DNA of 64,000 nucleotides from Shewanella insulae (GCF_009831655.1 NZ_WRPA01000006.1:174759-238758); one strand, 5' to 3'. Positions 40,532 to 48,671 are shown, counted from the stretch's first letter. Numbers and translations are program-made. Notes: generated by a model not told the origin, from the letters alone.

Positions 40532-42225
40532 TGGTGGGCCTCCTCTAAGCCTGTGTCTCTTGTTTCACGGGTAATAGCGGCTGTCTTGGGCGTTGCAGGC
40601 CTGCCTGCTCTAGCCTTGCTTGTCTTGGGACTGGTGGCGCTCCGGTTCAGATTAATCAACTTAGACTGGCGCACCTGTCTGGCGGCAAAACCCAGTGCTA
40701 GGGCAAGTAGCAGGCTGACAATATCGAACCCCACCAGAGTCCATTGATTATCAATCATGTTACCCAGCAGGCTCTGACCAGAGGTGACAGCGCCTATCAG
40801 CGGCAGCGCAGCAAAGGTCAGGGCGCCCAGTAATAACCATTGGCGCCAACGTCGCCAGGACTGTGCGCCGCGCAGGCCATCCCAAAGGGCCACCAGGGCG
40901 ATGACTGCCAGCGTGATGAAGAAGGCGTCCACCTCACGCTGTGCCCGGCTGGCGATATCGAGCGGCAACAGTCGGTTGGCATAGAAAAAGGCCGCCGTTG
41001 CAAGGGGAAGACCGCAGATGAAGCTGATGTTAAGCCCGTTCACTAGCCTAAGGCCGACGGTTGGCTTGGTGCCAGATTGAATGACTTTTTGTTGTTTCTG
41101 GGCGATTTTTACCGCCCACAGCAGAGTCCCCGTGGCGACCATGGCACAGCCCAGCAGGCCGCAGAGGAAGAAGAAGCCTCTCAAGGCCCAGTCGGCAAAG
41201 CGTGCCGTGTGCAGTGCCATCAGGGTGTCATAGGTCTTGTAGGTGGCGCTTTCTGGGTTGCCTTTCGATATCAGTTGGCCCGTTACCCCATCGAAGATCA
41301 AGAGGTCGCGCCTATCAGTCACCCTCTGTTCACTGTTGAGCGTAAAGCTGATACGGCTGTTATCGCGTCCCGGCGCACTGATGCTGACCTGCTTAAGCGG
41401 CGCGGCTCCCCACTGCTGCTGAACTTTGTCTATTAGCCCTGCCGCCTCGATAAGAGGCGCAGTGGCTTGACTGGGCTTTGCCTGTATGCGGGCCGGATTG
41501 AGATCGGCCCTGAAGGCGCGCACGTCGCCATCGTACTGCTGTAAGGCGCCCCAAGGCATAAACATAAACATCAGGGTGATCAGGCCCGTATAGGTGATGA
41601 TCAGATGATAGGGTAGGGCCATTACTGAGCTGATATTGTGGGCGTCGAGCCAGGAGCGACTGCCCTTTGCCGGTCGGAAGCTGAAGAAGTCTTTAAAGAT
41701 CCGCTTGTGGATCACCACGCCGCTGATCAGGGCGATCAGCATCGCCATGGTGGCGAGTCCCACGATCCAGCGCGCGACCACCACAGGCAGGTAATGCAGA
41801 TCGAAGTGCAGGCGATAGAAGAAGTTGCCCCCCCTGGAGTCGCGAATTTCGGTGATCATCTGTTGACCATCCTGATCGACCACATGCTCATGGAACTTGC
41901 CGCGGCGCTCGCCCTTCTTGGGCGCATCCGCCCAGCCGAAGCTCAGATAGGGTTTACGCTCGCTAGGAAAGGAAATGATCCAGCGTGTGGCATCTGGGGC
42001 TGTCTCGGTCAGATAGGCCTGGCCCTGGGCGATCTGCTGGGCGAGTCGGTTTTGATCATAGTCTTGAAACACGGATTTGTGCAGTTCCGGCTTGCTCCAT
42101 AGGCTGATCTCGTGGCGGAAATAACTCAGGGTGCCGGCAAAGAAGATAAGCAGCAACAGCCAGCAAACGGCGAGACCGGCCCAGGTATGCAGCCAGGTCA
42201 TGGAGCGGAAAAAAGTCTCTTTCAT
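40528..42225 (-). CDS. PepSY-associated TM protein (PiuB-type, iron-regulated)
   Basis: A 565-aa inner-membrane protein. The N-terminal block FFRSMTWLHTWAGLAVCWLLLLIFFAGTLSYFRHEI is the PepSY-TM signature, with further segments near residues 145-170, 195-225, 345-370 and 385-510. Conserved histidines (LHTWAG, YRLHFDLHYL, DAHNISSVMALPYHLIITYTG) may bind heme or metal. A periplasmic PepSY domain lies around residues 240-320. Such proteins are thought to act as ferric-siderophore reductases. It is the central gene of a three-gene iron-type cluster with DUF3649 and DUF3325 proteins, without a TonB receptor in the window. Confidence 0.88.
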   Translation of the reverse strand: MKETFFRSMTWLHTWAGLAVCWLLLLIFFAGTLSYFRHEISLWSKPELHKSVFQDYDQNRLAQQIAQGQAYLTETAPDATRWIISFPSERKPYLSFGWADAPKKGERRGKFHEHVVDQDGQQMITEIRDSRGGNFFYRLHFDLHYLPVVVARWIVGLATMAMLIALISGVVIHKRIFKDFFSFRPAKGSRSWLDAHNISSVMALPYHLIITYTGLITLMFMFMPWGALQQYDGDVRAFRADLNPARIQAKPSQATAPLIEAAGLIDKVQQQWGAAPLKQVSISAPGRDNSRISFTLNSEQRVTDRRDLLIFDGVTGQLISKGNPESATYKTYDTLMALHTARFADWALRGFFFLCGLLGCAMVATGTLLWAVKIAQKQQKVIQSGTKPTVGLRLVNGLNISFICGLPLATAAFFYANRLLPLDIASRAQREVDAFFITLAVIALVALWDGLRGAQSWRRWRQWLLLGALTFAALPLIGAVTSGQSLLGNMIDNQWTLVGFDIVSLLLALALGFAARQVRQSKLINLNRSATSPKTSKARAGRPATPKTAAITRETRDTGLEEAHQ

Positions 42226-42229
42226 GGGA

Positions 42230-42559
42230 TTAACCTAAAACGAGGGTGAGGCCGAAGAGCAGGCTGCAGAGGGCTACAGGTTCCAGCACCACACGCAGGT
42301 GGGACCTGATGCTAAAGAGGCGAATGATCATAGTGGCAAAGATGCCAAAGGAGACCATAGTGCCCACAAGCACCGCATCGAGACGGCTAAGGGGCAGAGA
42401 TTGCGCTAGCAAGATACAGGCAAGTGCGGCGGCGCCGTAGCCGCCGAGTAACGAGGCCAATAGGCGCACTATAACCGACGACCTGGGGGAGAGGTCTCGC
42501 TTAAATGGTATAAGGTGCTGAGAAATGCTTGTATTCACTATGGATAAATTCGTGCTCAA
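42230..42559 (-). CDS. DUF3649-family membrane protein (iron-uptake associated)
   Basis: A 109-aa protein with three membrane segments (LLASLLGGYGAAALACILLA, AVLVGTMVSFGIFATMIIRLF, VALCSLLFGLTLVLG), the layout of DUF3649 proteins that precede PepSY-TM proteins in siderophore clusters. It starts four bases before the PepSY gene. The start is uncertain: TTG at 42559 or GTG at 42538, neither with a strong ribosome site. A Fur-like box lies just upstream. Confidence 0.72.
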   Translation of the reverse strand: MSTNLSIVNTSISQHLIPFKRDLSPRSSVIVRLLASLLGGYGAAALACILLAQSLPLSRLDAVLVGTMVSFGIFATMIIRLFSIRSHLRVVLEPVALCSLLFGLTLVLG

Positions 42560-42584
42560 GAAATAGCGGTTATTCTACACTTGT

Positions 42585-42599
42585 TGATATGAATTCTCA
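42585..42599 (-). promoter_or_regulatory. Candidate Fur box upstream of the DUF3649-PepSY-DUF3325 cluster
   Basis: Read on the minus strand the site is TGAGAATTCATATCA, which matches the 7-1-7 Fur consensus TGATAATnATTATCA at 11 of 14 positions. It is centred about 33 bases upstream of the first gene. The rest of the roughly 350-base gap to the next forward gene (42950) shows no other feature. Confidence 0.55.
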
Positions 42600-42949
42600 T
42601 TCGTATTTACATGTAAAGCTGTTTCTCAGGCCACTCTTTGACTTGCCCTTTAGCTTATCTTTAGTTTGTGGGCCGGCAGGGAGATGACGTCATAAAGACA
42701 GATTGATTAAATTTTGTTTACTTTGTGGGATTTATGGCCAAAACCGCCTGTTTGTGCCCGATATCCTATTTTTGCCGCTTGCTTTTAACCTGCATGGGGA
42801 GTAGATATTAGTAGACACTGAATGGAGATTTACTTGGATGTCGCCCATGCTTACATAGGCGTTAGTTGAAAAAAAAGTGCTTCAGTCCCTTGTTTTTTCT
42901 ATCACTCATCCCAAGTTCATTATTGAAGTCATCCTAAAAAGGAAAACCT

Positions 42950-43306
42950 ATGAAAATAAATCTTTCTGGTCATCACGTAGATATCACCGATTCAATAAAA
43001 GAGCATGTGAATCAAAAGTTTTCCAAAATAGCGACCCATTTCCCAACGCTCATTTCACTCGATGTCATCATTGCTAAAGAGCACGGAGAGTTTCAGGTCG
43101 AACTCAGTACTAATTATGAAGGTAGCCGGATATCAGCCTCTGGGGGGGACGATGTCATGTATCCGGCTATCACTAATGCCGCCAAAAAACTGGATGCGGC
43201 ATTAAAGCACAGAAAAGGTCAATTGAAGGCAGATCTGCATCAAAAGCCGGTAAGTACCTCACCTGAGATTGCCCATGAGATCATCCAGGAGATGAAGTTG
43301 GTCTAA
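42950..43306 (+). CDS. hpf: Ribosome hibernation promoting factor (HPF/YfiA family)
   Basis: A 118-aa protein of the short HPF/YfiA class, which binds the 30S decoding centre in stationary phase. It begins MKINLSGHHVDITDSIKEHVNQKF, the classic S30AE domain start, and has the basic AAKKLDAALKHRKGQLK helix. The ribosome site is AAAAAGGAAAA. The C-terminal extension (HQKPVSTSPEIAHEII) beyond the 95-residue core makes it closer in length to YfiA (RaiA). It stands alone with its own terminator. Confidence 0.92.
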   Translation: MKINLSGHHVDITDSIKEHVNQKFSKIATHFPTLISLDVIIAKEHGEFQVELSTNYEGSRISASGGDDVMYPAITNAAKKLDAALKHRKGQLKADLHQKPVSTSPEIAHEIIQEMKLV

Positions 43307-43327
43307 GTCTGGAAGGTTAGCGAGATA

Positions 43328-43355
43328 AAAAAGCCACCCCTAGGGTGGCTTTTCT
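43328..43355 (+). terminator. Terminator after the hibernation factor gene
   Basis: AGCCACCC (43332-43339) pairs with GGGTGGCT (43343-43350) across CTA, flanked by A and T runs, so it could serve both strands. The minus-strand gene at 43377 ends shortly after it. Confidence 0.88.
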
Positions 43356-43376
43356 GTATCTGAACTCAGGGTGAGG

Positions 43377-43850
43377 TTAAGGTAAGTTAACCTCGAGAGT
43401 CGGGCATTCAAGGCTTGTACTCTGCGCCTTATCATTTAAGTCTCGATATAGCCTTAAGGGGCGCAGTGCCGCCTGATATCGGCCCGGCCGAATTGCAAAA
43501 GCCTGAGCCAGATCCAGCGAGACGCTTAAGGACTCGCCCGCTGGCAGCAGCAAATAATCCTCATCAGTCGGTTCGCCGCGTTTGGCTAGCGCGCCTTGAT
43601 ATTGCAAGCTTTGGTGACTATTCAGGTCGGTGAGGGTTAAAAAATTGCTAAACCAGGCATCGAAGGGGGTATGCCAGCTCAGCAGATACCAGTGTGTGTT
43701 AGCCGGCACGCTTATCTCGAAGGTGAGGGTATTGCCTTGCTCTGCCTTTATCAGGTGACAATAGGGCAAGGCTTGATGCGCGAGGCTATTCATACTAATC
43801 ATCCAAAGTAATAACAGGCTGAGTGACAGGAACCTTAAAGGCGTAAACAT
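43377..43850 (-). CDS. Exported stand-alone homologue of the M35 protease N-terminal domain
   Basis: A 157-aa protein with a signal peptide (residues 1-24, ending SLA). The mature chain aligns by eye with the N-terminal beta-sandwich of the metalloprotease encoded upstream. LLSWHTPFDAWFSNFL corresponds to MLKWFTAADGVEESLF, QYQGALAKRGEPTDEDYLLL to YLGAHYKRPAPSHKDYIKL, and PAGESLSVSLDL to KSGESISYQVEL. It has no zinc motif. It is co-oriented with the protease gene, 79 bases downstream and behind a terminator hairpin. Role as inhibitor, chaperone or competing partner is an inference. Confidence 0.75.
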   Translation of the reverse strand: MFTPLRFLSLSLLLLWMISMNSLAHQALPYCHLIKAEQGNTLTFEISVPANTHWYLLSWHTPFDAWFSNFLTLTDLNSHQSLQYQGALAKRGEPTDEDYLLLPAGESLSVSLDLAQAFAIRPGRYQAALRPLRLYRDLNDKAQSTSLECPTLEVNLP

Positions 43851-43873
43851 AGGCGTTAACCCTTGGCATGAGC

Positions 43874-43902
43874 TAAAAAAAAGGGCGGATAATTCCGCCC
43901 TT
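43874..43902 (-). terminator. Terminator between the M35 protease and its domain homologue
   Basis: AAGGGCGGA (43881-43889) pairs with TCCGCCCTT (43894-43902), loop TAAT. On the minus strand the stem is followed by eight T residues. It should stop most protease transcripts before the small downstream gene. Confidence 0.9.
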
Positions 43903-43929
43903 AGATTGACAAGAAAGATAAGAGTTAGA

Positions 43930-45015
43930 TTAGTTCAAGTTAGGCGTGTTTTCAGCAAAATATTCATGGCTGTCAGCATTTTGAATCGCCTGTGAAGGAT
44001 CGCTGATTGCCAGTGATTTTGCACCGCTCTGACCATAAACAATATCATCGGTACCTGCGACTACGTTGAAGTGGCTGGTCTCATGAATGATGGTCCCGCC
44101 CTTAGAGTCAGTACCCGAAGTTGGGGCTGACCAGAAGGCATTACACATGTAAATCTTGTATGGCTGTGTTGGGTAAACGTAAGCGTAGTATTGCTTCTTA
44201 CAGCTACAGTCGAAGGTCAGTGGCTCGTTGTTGAGCGCACTATCGATCTTGCTGAAGTTGTTGCTTACTGTGTTCCAGCGAGACGAGCTGTAGGCGCCAA
44301 ACCAAGTACTGTAACGCTGTGAGTTGCTGCTGGCTGTGGCCAGGTGCTGGTTAGCGTCGGCAGACATTGTCTTTGCCGCTGCTAGACCTGCAAGGATGTC
44401 GCTTTGCTGTGAGTTGCTGCAGCGACCGGTGAAAGAGATGCCGTCAGGTGTCGTGCCGCCGCCATCGCCTGTACCCGGCTTGCCCTTGTTATTACCGCCC
44501 TTAAATTCGCGACCCTCAAGGTAGAAGCTGGCTGGTGCCGAGTGTATGCCTTCTACGCCCAGGCGAGCCAGTTTCTTGGCTTGGCCAGGATTTGGCGCAA
44601 ACAGCTGCATAGAGCTGACATCATAGCTGATCTCATAGTTAGCCGTGGCGGACATGTCGTACAGTGACGATAGCTCCACCTGGTAAGAGATGCTCTCACC
44701 GGATTTTAGCTTGATGTAGTCCTTATGGCTTGGTGCTGGGCGCTTATAGTGGGCGCCAAGGTAAGGGCGCTCTTGACCGTCAGCGCTTACTTTAAATAGC
44801 GACTCTTCAACACCGTCTGCCGCGGTAAACCACTTGAGCATTTTCACCGGAACGTTTGCTTCGTTGGTCAAGGTTAGGGTGACCATTACGTCCTGGTCGC
44901 TGCTAAAGCTGTCTTGGCTCATCTGCAGTTTAGCGGCGATCCCCTCGGCGAGGGCCGATTGACTCAGTAAGGTGCTGGCAATAGCCAGTGTTGATAATTT
45001 GAATAGCTTGCTCAT
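43930..45015 (-). CDS. Exported M35-type (deuterolysin/peptidyl-Lys) metalloendopeptidase
   Basis: A 361-aa secreted protease. The signal peptide ends QSALA (about residue 24). Residues about 25-170 form a beta-sandwich N-domain, then a glycine-rich linker (GGNNKGKPGTGDGGG). The catalytic domain has the aspzincin motif IIHETSHFN (His about 311, Glu 312, His 315) with the downstream aspartate in GTDDIVYGQ, and cysteines in FDCSCKKQYY and YMCNAFW. The ATG at 45015 has AGGAC seven bases upstream; the longer frame to 45069 lacks this and masks the signal. M35 enzymes often prefer lysine at P1'. Confidence 0.9.
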   Translation of the reverse strand: MSKLFKLSTLAIASTLLSQSALAEGIAAKLQMSQDSFSSDQDVMVTLTLTNEANVPVKMLKWFTAADGVEESLFKVSADGQERPYLGAHYKRPAPSHKDYIKLKSGESISYQVELSSLYDMSATANYEISYDVSSMQLFAPNPGQAKKLARLGVEGIHSAPASFYLEGREFKGGNNKGKPGTGDGGGTTPDGISFTGRCSNSQQSDILAGLAAAKTMSADANQHLATASSNSQRYSTWFGAYSSSRWNTVSNNFSKIDSALNNEPLTFDCSCKKQYYAYVYPTQPYKIYMCNAFWSAPTSGTDSKGGTIIHETSHFNVVAGTDDIVYGQSGAKSLAISDPSQAIQNADSHEYFAENTPNLN

Positions 45016-45246
45016 CAATTTGTCCTTTTGATTGAGGTTGTTCTTATTGTGTTTACAAATGTTACTCAAATGTTGCGAAATCGAGTTTATGTCGAACCGC
45101 TAATGAAAAGCAAGACTAAGTTGGCGATTTGTTTCGTTATGATCTTAATATCTAGTGTAAAACGCTTTTTTAGCACCCAGCAGGAAGGCGAAATTTAGGG
45201 GCAGGGCATGCGGGCTCGATTCCTCATCGAAACGAGCCCGGTTAGG

Positions 45247-46035
45247 TTAACGTGTTAACCATTGGGTGATGGCTTGATTAAAGGCCTCCGGCGCTTCTGT
45301 CATGACCCAGTGACGGGTATCGAAGGCGATGACCCGATTACCTTCTCTTGCGGCCATCTCTTGTTCCCACGCAGAAGAGTGGAACATACCCGGTTTATTC
45401 TTTCCGTATATAAACAGCAAGGGACAATCGATTTTTAGTGGCAGATGACCCAGAGGCTTGCCCGTCAGCGTTCGACTCCATTTCCAGTAGTAGGAATAGG
45501 TCATAGATGAACCGATCAAGGCAGGATCTCCCGGTGCATGAAGCCACTTAGCCATCTTGCGGGTCATCGCATCGCCAATGCTGCCGCCAATTTTCCAGGC
45601 CGTGGCTAACCAGATCTGGTAGGCAAACATAAAGGCTTTGACGCTTGCGGTTAACTGATGCTCCTTTGAGCCGGCATCACCAATGTCGACACCTATGATC
45701 TTCTCGACTTTATCCTGATGGCGCAGATAAAACTGGTAACCGAAGAAGCAGCCCCAATCGTGGAGCATTAAGATCACCTTTTGGTTAGGGCTAACGGCAT
45801 CGATGACAGCGTCAATTAAGGTGACGATCTGCTCTAAGGTATAGAGCGTGCGCGATTGTTTGTCCTCGTAGCCGGGTAGGCTAAATCGAACACAACGATA
45901 ATCTGACTTAAGGACATCGACCTGTGGTTGCCAGAGCCGATAGGTATCGGGCCAGCCGTGAAGCATCAGTATGATCTGTTCGCCTTGACCTTCTATATGA
46001 ACCTGGGTTCCGTTTACATCTACTAATTCAACCAT
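45247..46035 (-). CDS. Alpha/beta hydrolase, epoxide hydrolase/haloalkane dehalogenase-like
   Basis: A 262-aa cytoplasmic enzyme. The oxyanion-hole motif is HGWPD (residues 26-30), the nucleophile position is the aspartate in MLHDWGCFFG (Asp93) rather than serine, and the catalytic histidine is in DTRHWVMTEAPE (about 242). An aspartate nucleophile places it in the epoxide-hydrolase/dehalogenase branch; the substrate cannot be told. ATG 46035 has GGGAG five bases upstream, so it is preferred over the GTG-type start at 46047. It is monocistronic. Confidence 0.85.
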   Translation of the reverse strand: MVELVDVNGTQVHIEGQGEQIILMLHGWPDTYRLWQPQVDVLKSDYRCVRFSLPGYEDKQSRTLYTLEQIVTLIDAVIDAVSPNQKVILMLHDWGCFFGYQFYLRHQDKVEKIIGVDIGDAGSKEHQLTASVKAFMFAYQIWLATAWKIGGSIGDAMTRKMAKWLHAPGDPALIGSSMTYSYYWKWSRTLTGKPLGHLPLKIDCPLLFIYGKNKPGMFHSSAWEQEMAAREGNRVIAFDTRHWVMTEAPEAFNQAITQWLTR

Positions 46036-46271
46036 GTTAACTCCCACTCTTGGTGAAAACAGTTTAGAGTAATTGCTCTATTTTAAGGTAAGGCGAAAAA
46101 AAGAGCATGTCCAGAAGATGTTAATGCATCAGATCATGTTTTCAACGTAAACCTGTGGGATGAAAAACGGCTGCCGATGCGAGCATGGCCTGAGCATTGG
46201 GTGATCATAGTGCGATCAATCGTAGAATGATTGTAGATGGCATGATTAAGCCCAATGTTAAGCGGCGAGAT

Positions 46272-46322
46272 CATGAGACTAGTAAGACCATGAGGCCAGT
46301 AAGACCATGAGGCTAGCAATAC
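46272..46322. repeat. 17-bp tandem repeat, 3 units
   Basis: CATGAGACTAGTAAGAC (46272-46288), CATGAGGCCAGTAAGAC (46289-46305) and CATGAGGCTAGCAATAC (46306-46322). It lies in the roughly 420-base gap between the hydrolase and the next forward gene, which otherwise holds nothing recognisable. A minus-strand frame runs through it but has no gene character. Confidence 0.85.
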
Positions 46323-46456
46323 CAAGGGCTGGTGGACGGGAGCTTTAACCTTCTATTAAAAGTTATCGTCATTAGGGGGGTAATAGCAGCGGGGCATCGT
46401 TAAGCTTTTACGCCCGTCGAGTGATCCCTGGGGCGGCTATTGTCGTAGGCCTATTT

Positions 46457-46672
46457 ATGAATCGATTACATCCCAAGAAACTGCTCCAGAGTAAATGGAC
46501 AAAAGTAACGCCGCAGGCGCGTGAGAAACACTTCATAGTGATTGAGGTGGATTATGACGAGCATCGAAATGTCCAAGGCTGCGTCATCGAGGCCCTGCAT
46601 AGTGGCAGGCAATACGCTATCGACTGGCGTTCACTGAAAGACAGTGATATCTGGCTTGTCGGCTGGCGCTAA
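46457..46672 (+). CDS. TIGR02450-type small conserved protein
   Basis: A 71-aa protein starting MNRLHPKKLLQSKWTKVTP, with REKHFIVIEVDYDEH and a C-terminal IDWRSLKDSDIWLVGWR. This tryptophan-bearing pattern matches the TIGR02450 family of small gammaproteobacterial proteins of unknown function. An upstream GTG at 46421 is in frame but adds 12 non-conserved residues, so ATG 46457 is chosen. It lies 142 bases before ohr, and the ohr promoter occupies the gap. Confidence 0.75.
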   Translation: MNRLHPKKLLQSKWTKVTPQAREKHFIVIEVDYDEHRNVQGCVIEALHSGRQYAIDWRSLKDSDIWLVGWR

Positions 46673-46710
46673 TCGGCTTAACCAATAATCTCCATCGAGT
46701 CTTTTTATTT

Positions 46711-46788
46711 AAATTGTGCGCAATTTATTTGCGTAACACTCTCTTGTTTGCTATAAATAGCTCCAGTTAAGTTGTGTACAATTTATTT
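46711..46788 (+). promoter_or_regulatory. ohr promoter with two matching operator-like repeats
   Basis: Two 20-bp direct repeats, each with a near-palindromic core (AATTGTGCGCAATT at 46712-46725 and AGTTGTGTACAATT at 46770-46783), agree at 17 of 20 positions. Between them is a promoter: TTGCGT (46729-46734), 17 bases, TATAAA (46752-46757). The first copy abuts the -35 box and the second lies just past the expected start. The TTGTnnACAA-type core resembles OhrR/MarR operators. No regulator gene is adjacent. Confidence 0.65.
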
Positions 46789-46814
46789 TAGCAAAATCGA
46801 GAGAGGAAAATGAG

Positions 46815-47237
46815 ATGAAGACATTATATCAAACTAGTGCTACTGCCAGTGCCGGACGTAACGGCCGAGTCGCCACCGACGATGGCAAACTGTCGCTAGA
46901 CCTAAGCTATCCTAAGGAAATGGGCGGAACAGGTGAGGCGACCAACCCAGAGCAGCTGTTTGCCGCGGGTTATAGTGCCTGTTTTTCTAACGCCATATTG
47001 CATGTTGCCAGAGAGGCTAAGGTGAAGCTGACTCAGGCACCGGTTACGGCCGAAGTTGGCATAGGCGCCCGCGCCGAAGGCGGGTTTGGACTGAGCGTTA
47101 AGCTCAACGTTGAACTGTCATTACCTCAGGAGCAGGCCGTTGAATTGGTGAAGATGGCCCATCAGGTCTGCCCATACTCTAATGCCGTGCGTAACAACAT
47201 TGACGTAGGGCTAATGGTTAATGGTGAGTCTTTGTAA
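46815..47237 (+). CDS. ohr: Organic hydroperoxide resistance protein Ohr
   Basis: A 140-aa thiol peroxidase that reduces organic hydroperoxides with lipoylated partners. The two active cysteines are in AGYSACFSNAI (Cys56) and HQVCPYSNAVR (about 119), and NPEQLFAAGYSAC is the Ohr signature. It belongs to the Ohr rather than the OsmC branch by this motif and length. The promoter upstream carries two operator-like repeats, consistent with peroxide induction. It is followed at once by a doxX-family gene. Confidence 0.95.
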   Translation: MKTLYQTSATASAGRNGRVATDDGKLSLDLSYPKEMGGTGEATNPEQLFAAGYSACFSNAILHVAREAKVKLTQAPVTAEVGIGARAEGGFGLSVKLNVELSLPQEQAVELVKMAHQVCPYSNAVRNNIDVGLMVNGESL

Positions 47238-47246
47238 GTGCAATTT

Positions 47247-47675
47247 ATGAATAGTCATTCGATGGATGAACGATTCGCTGCTGCGGGGATCTTAGTTGGG
47301 CGTATCATGCTAGCGCTCTATTTTCTCGTCCCTGGGATCATGAAGTTCGTCAGCTGGGATATGCATGTTGCCTTAATGGAAAGGCATCAGATGGTGTTAA
47401 TTCCCTTGCTGCTTGCCACCGCCGGTGTCAGCCAGATTGTGGCCGCCATATGCTTGATATTTGATCGTTATACTTCGGTAGTCTCCTCGCTGTTAGCCAT
47501 GATGGTGCTGCTGATTAACGTTACACTGCATGACTTTTGGCATTTTGAAGGGGTTGAAGCGGCCCACGAGATGCAAAATTTCATTAAGAATCTTGGCATA
47601 TTCGCGGGTTTGCTAGTGTTGGCAGGCCATAGTCACCTTAAACACCTTCGCGCAAATGGTTTGCACTCGGCATAG
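47247..47675 (+). CDS. DoxX-family membrane protein
   Basis: A 142-aa protein with four membrane segments (ILVGRIMLALYFLVPGIMKF, LIPLLLATAGVSQIVAAICLIF, SSLLAMMVLLINVTL, FIKNLGIFAGLLVLAG). The GRIMLALYFLVPGIMKF block and FIKNLGIFAGLLVL are typical DoxX. Members near oxidative-stress genes take part in thiol or redox homeostasis. A GTG at 47238 is also in frame; ATG 47247 or 47262 is more likely. It begins right after ohr and shares its terminator, so the pair is probably one operon. Confidence 0.85.
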   Translation: MNSHSMDERFAAAGILVGRIMLALYFLVPGIMKFVSWDMHVALMERHQMVLIPLLLATAGVSQIVAAICLIFDRYTSVVSSLLAMMVLLINVTLHDFWHFEGVEAAHEMQNFIKNLGIFAGLLVLAGHSHLKHLRANGLHSA

Positions 47676-47692
47676 TGACTAGGTCGTGTAAT

Positions 47693-47720
47693 AAAACGCC
47701 CCATTTTATGGGGCTTTTTT
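47693..47720. terminator. Terminator between ohr-doxX and the LysR gene
   Basis: GCCCCAT (47698-47704) pairs with ATGGGGC (47708-47714), followed by TTTTTT and preceded by AAAA. It serves doxX and probably also the convergent lysR gene, whose stop lies within it. Confidence 0.9.
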
Positions 47721-48660
47721 ATAACCTGTGTTTTGCCAGCTCGGTGAGCAGCATCTCGCGTCCCTCGCTTTCCACATGGGTCAAGAAGGCCTGGGCGATC
47801 GCCGAGGGACGTTTAGACTTCAGCCAGAGAAAATACCAGTTGGAGTTGATAGGCAGCTCCTTCACATTAAGCTGCGCCAGCCCGGTATTGCCGCCAAAGG
47901 CGAGGGTATGGGCAGAGAGTATGCTGACCCCCAGCCCAGACATGACAGAGTGCTTGATCGCCTCGTTACTCTCTATGGTCATCTTCACGTTGAGCTTCAC
48001 CCCCTGTTTCGCCATGAAACGCTCGATCGCCAGGCGGGTGCCCGAACCGTTCTCACGCATCAGGAAGGGCGCCTCGCAGAGCTCGGCTAACGAGACGCCA
48101 TCCTGACTGACCAGAGGATGGTTTTCCTGTGCAATTGCCACCAGAGGATTGTTGAAAAACTCTATGCTCTCTGTGTTGATATCCGCCGGTGGATGACTGA
48201 ACACGTAGAAGTCGTCGATGCCCTGTTTGAGGCGCTCTATGATCTGCTGGCGGTTACCCACATTCAGCTGCACCGTAACGTTGGGATAGCGCTCACAGAA
48301 GGGGCCGAGCAGGTGAGGAATAAAGTACTTTGAGGTGGTCACCACCGCCAGGCGCAGGGTACCCGATTTCAGTTCCCCCATGTCCGACAAGGACATCTCC
48401 AGCCGGGCGAAGCTGTCGAGGATCTCCGTGGCCGATTTAACCACCTCCAGCCCCGCCTCAGTAAACACCACCTTGCGACCCACTATGTTATACAGCGGGA
48501 AACCTATCACATCGGCGAGCTTCTTAAGTTGCATAGAGATCGTAGGCTGAGTGAGATGCAGGGTCTCGGCGGCGCCGCTGACACTGCCGCTATCATAGAC
48601 CGCCAGCAAGATCTCCATCTGCCTGAGGGTACCAAGATGTGCCTGTAGTCTGAGAGACAT
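47719..48660 (-). CDS. LysR-family regulator, CbbR-like
   Basis: A 313-aa LysR protein. The N-terminal helix-turn-helix is LRQMEILLAVYDSGSVSGAAETLHLTQPTISMQLKKL. The effector domain begins near residue 95 (SGTLRLAVVTTSKYFIPHLLGPFCERYPNV), a wording shared with CbbR/RbcR-type regulators of CO2 fixation. It is divergent from a bicarbonate transporter/purEK operon, with 138 bases between the starts. By family habit it should bind that gap, repress itself and activate the operon in response to a metabolite. The effector is not visible from sequence. Confidence 0.92.
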   Translation of the reverse strand: MSLRLQAHLGTLRQMEILLAVYDSGSVSGAAETLHLTQPTISMQLKKLADVIGFPLYNIVGRKVVFTEAGLEVVKSATEILDSFARLEMSLSDMGELKSGTLRLAVVTTSKYFIPHLLGPFCERYPNVTVQLNVGNRQQIIERLKQGIDDFYVFSHPPADINTESIEFFNNPLVAIAQENHPLVSQDGVSLAELCEAPFLMRENGSGTRLAIERFMAKQGVKLNVKMTIESNEAIKHSVMSGLGVSILSAHTLAFGGNTGLAQLNVKELPINSNWYFLWLKSKRPSAIAQAFLTHVESEGREMLLTELAKHRL

Positions 48661-48671
48661 AGTCGCTCCTC

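Noticed and set aside
46134..46325. 63-codon minus-strand frame
   Set aside because: It runs through the 17-bp tandem repeat, has no ribosome site and no protein-like composition.
47675..48106. 143-codon plus-strand frame starting at the doxX stop
   Set aside because: It is the antisense of the lysR gene, whose helix-turn-helix and effector domain are unmistakable.
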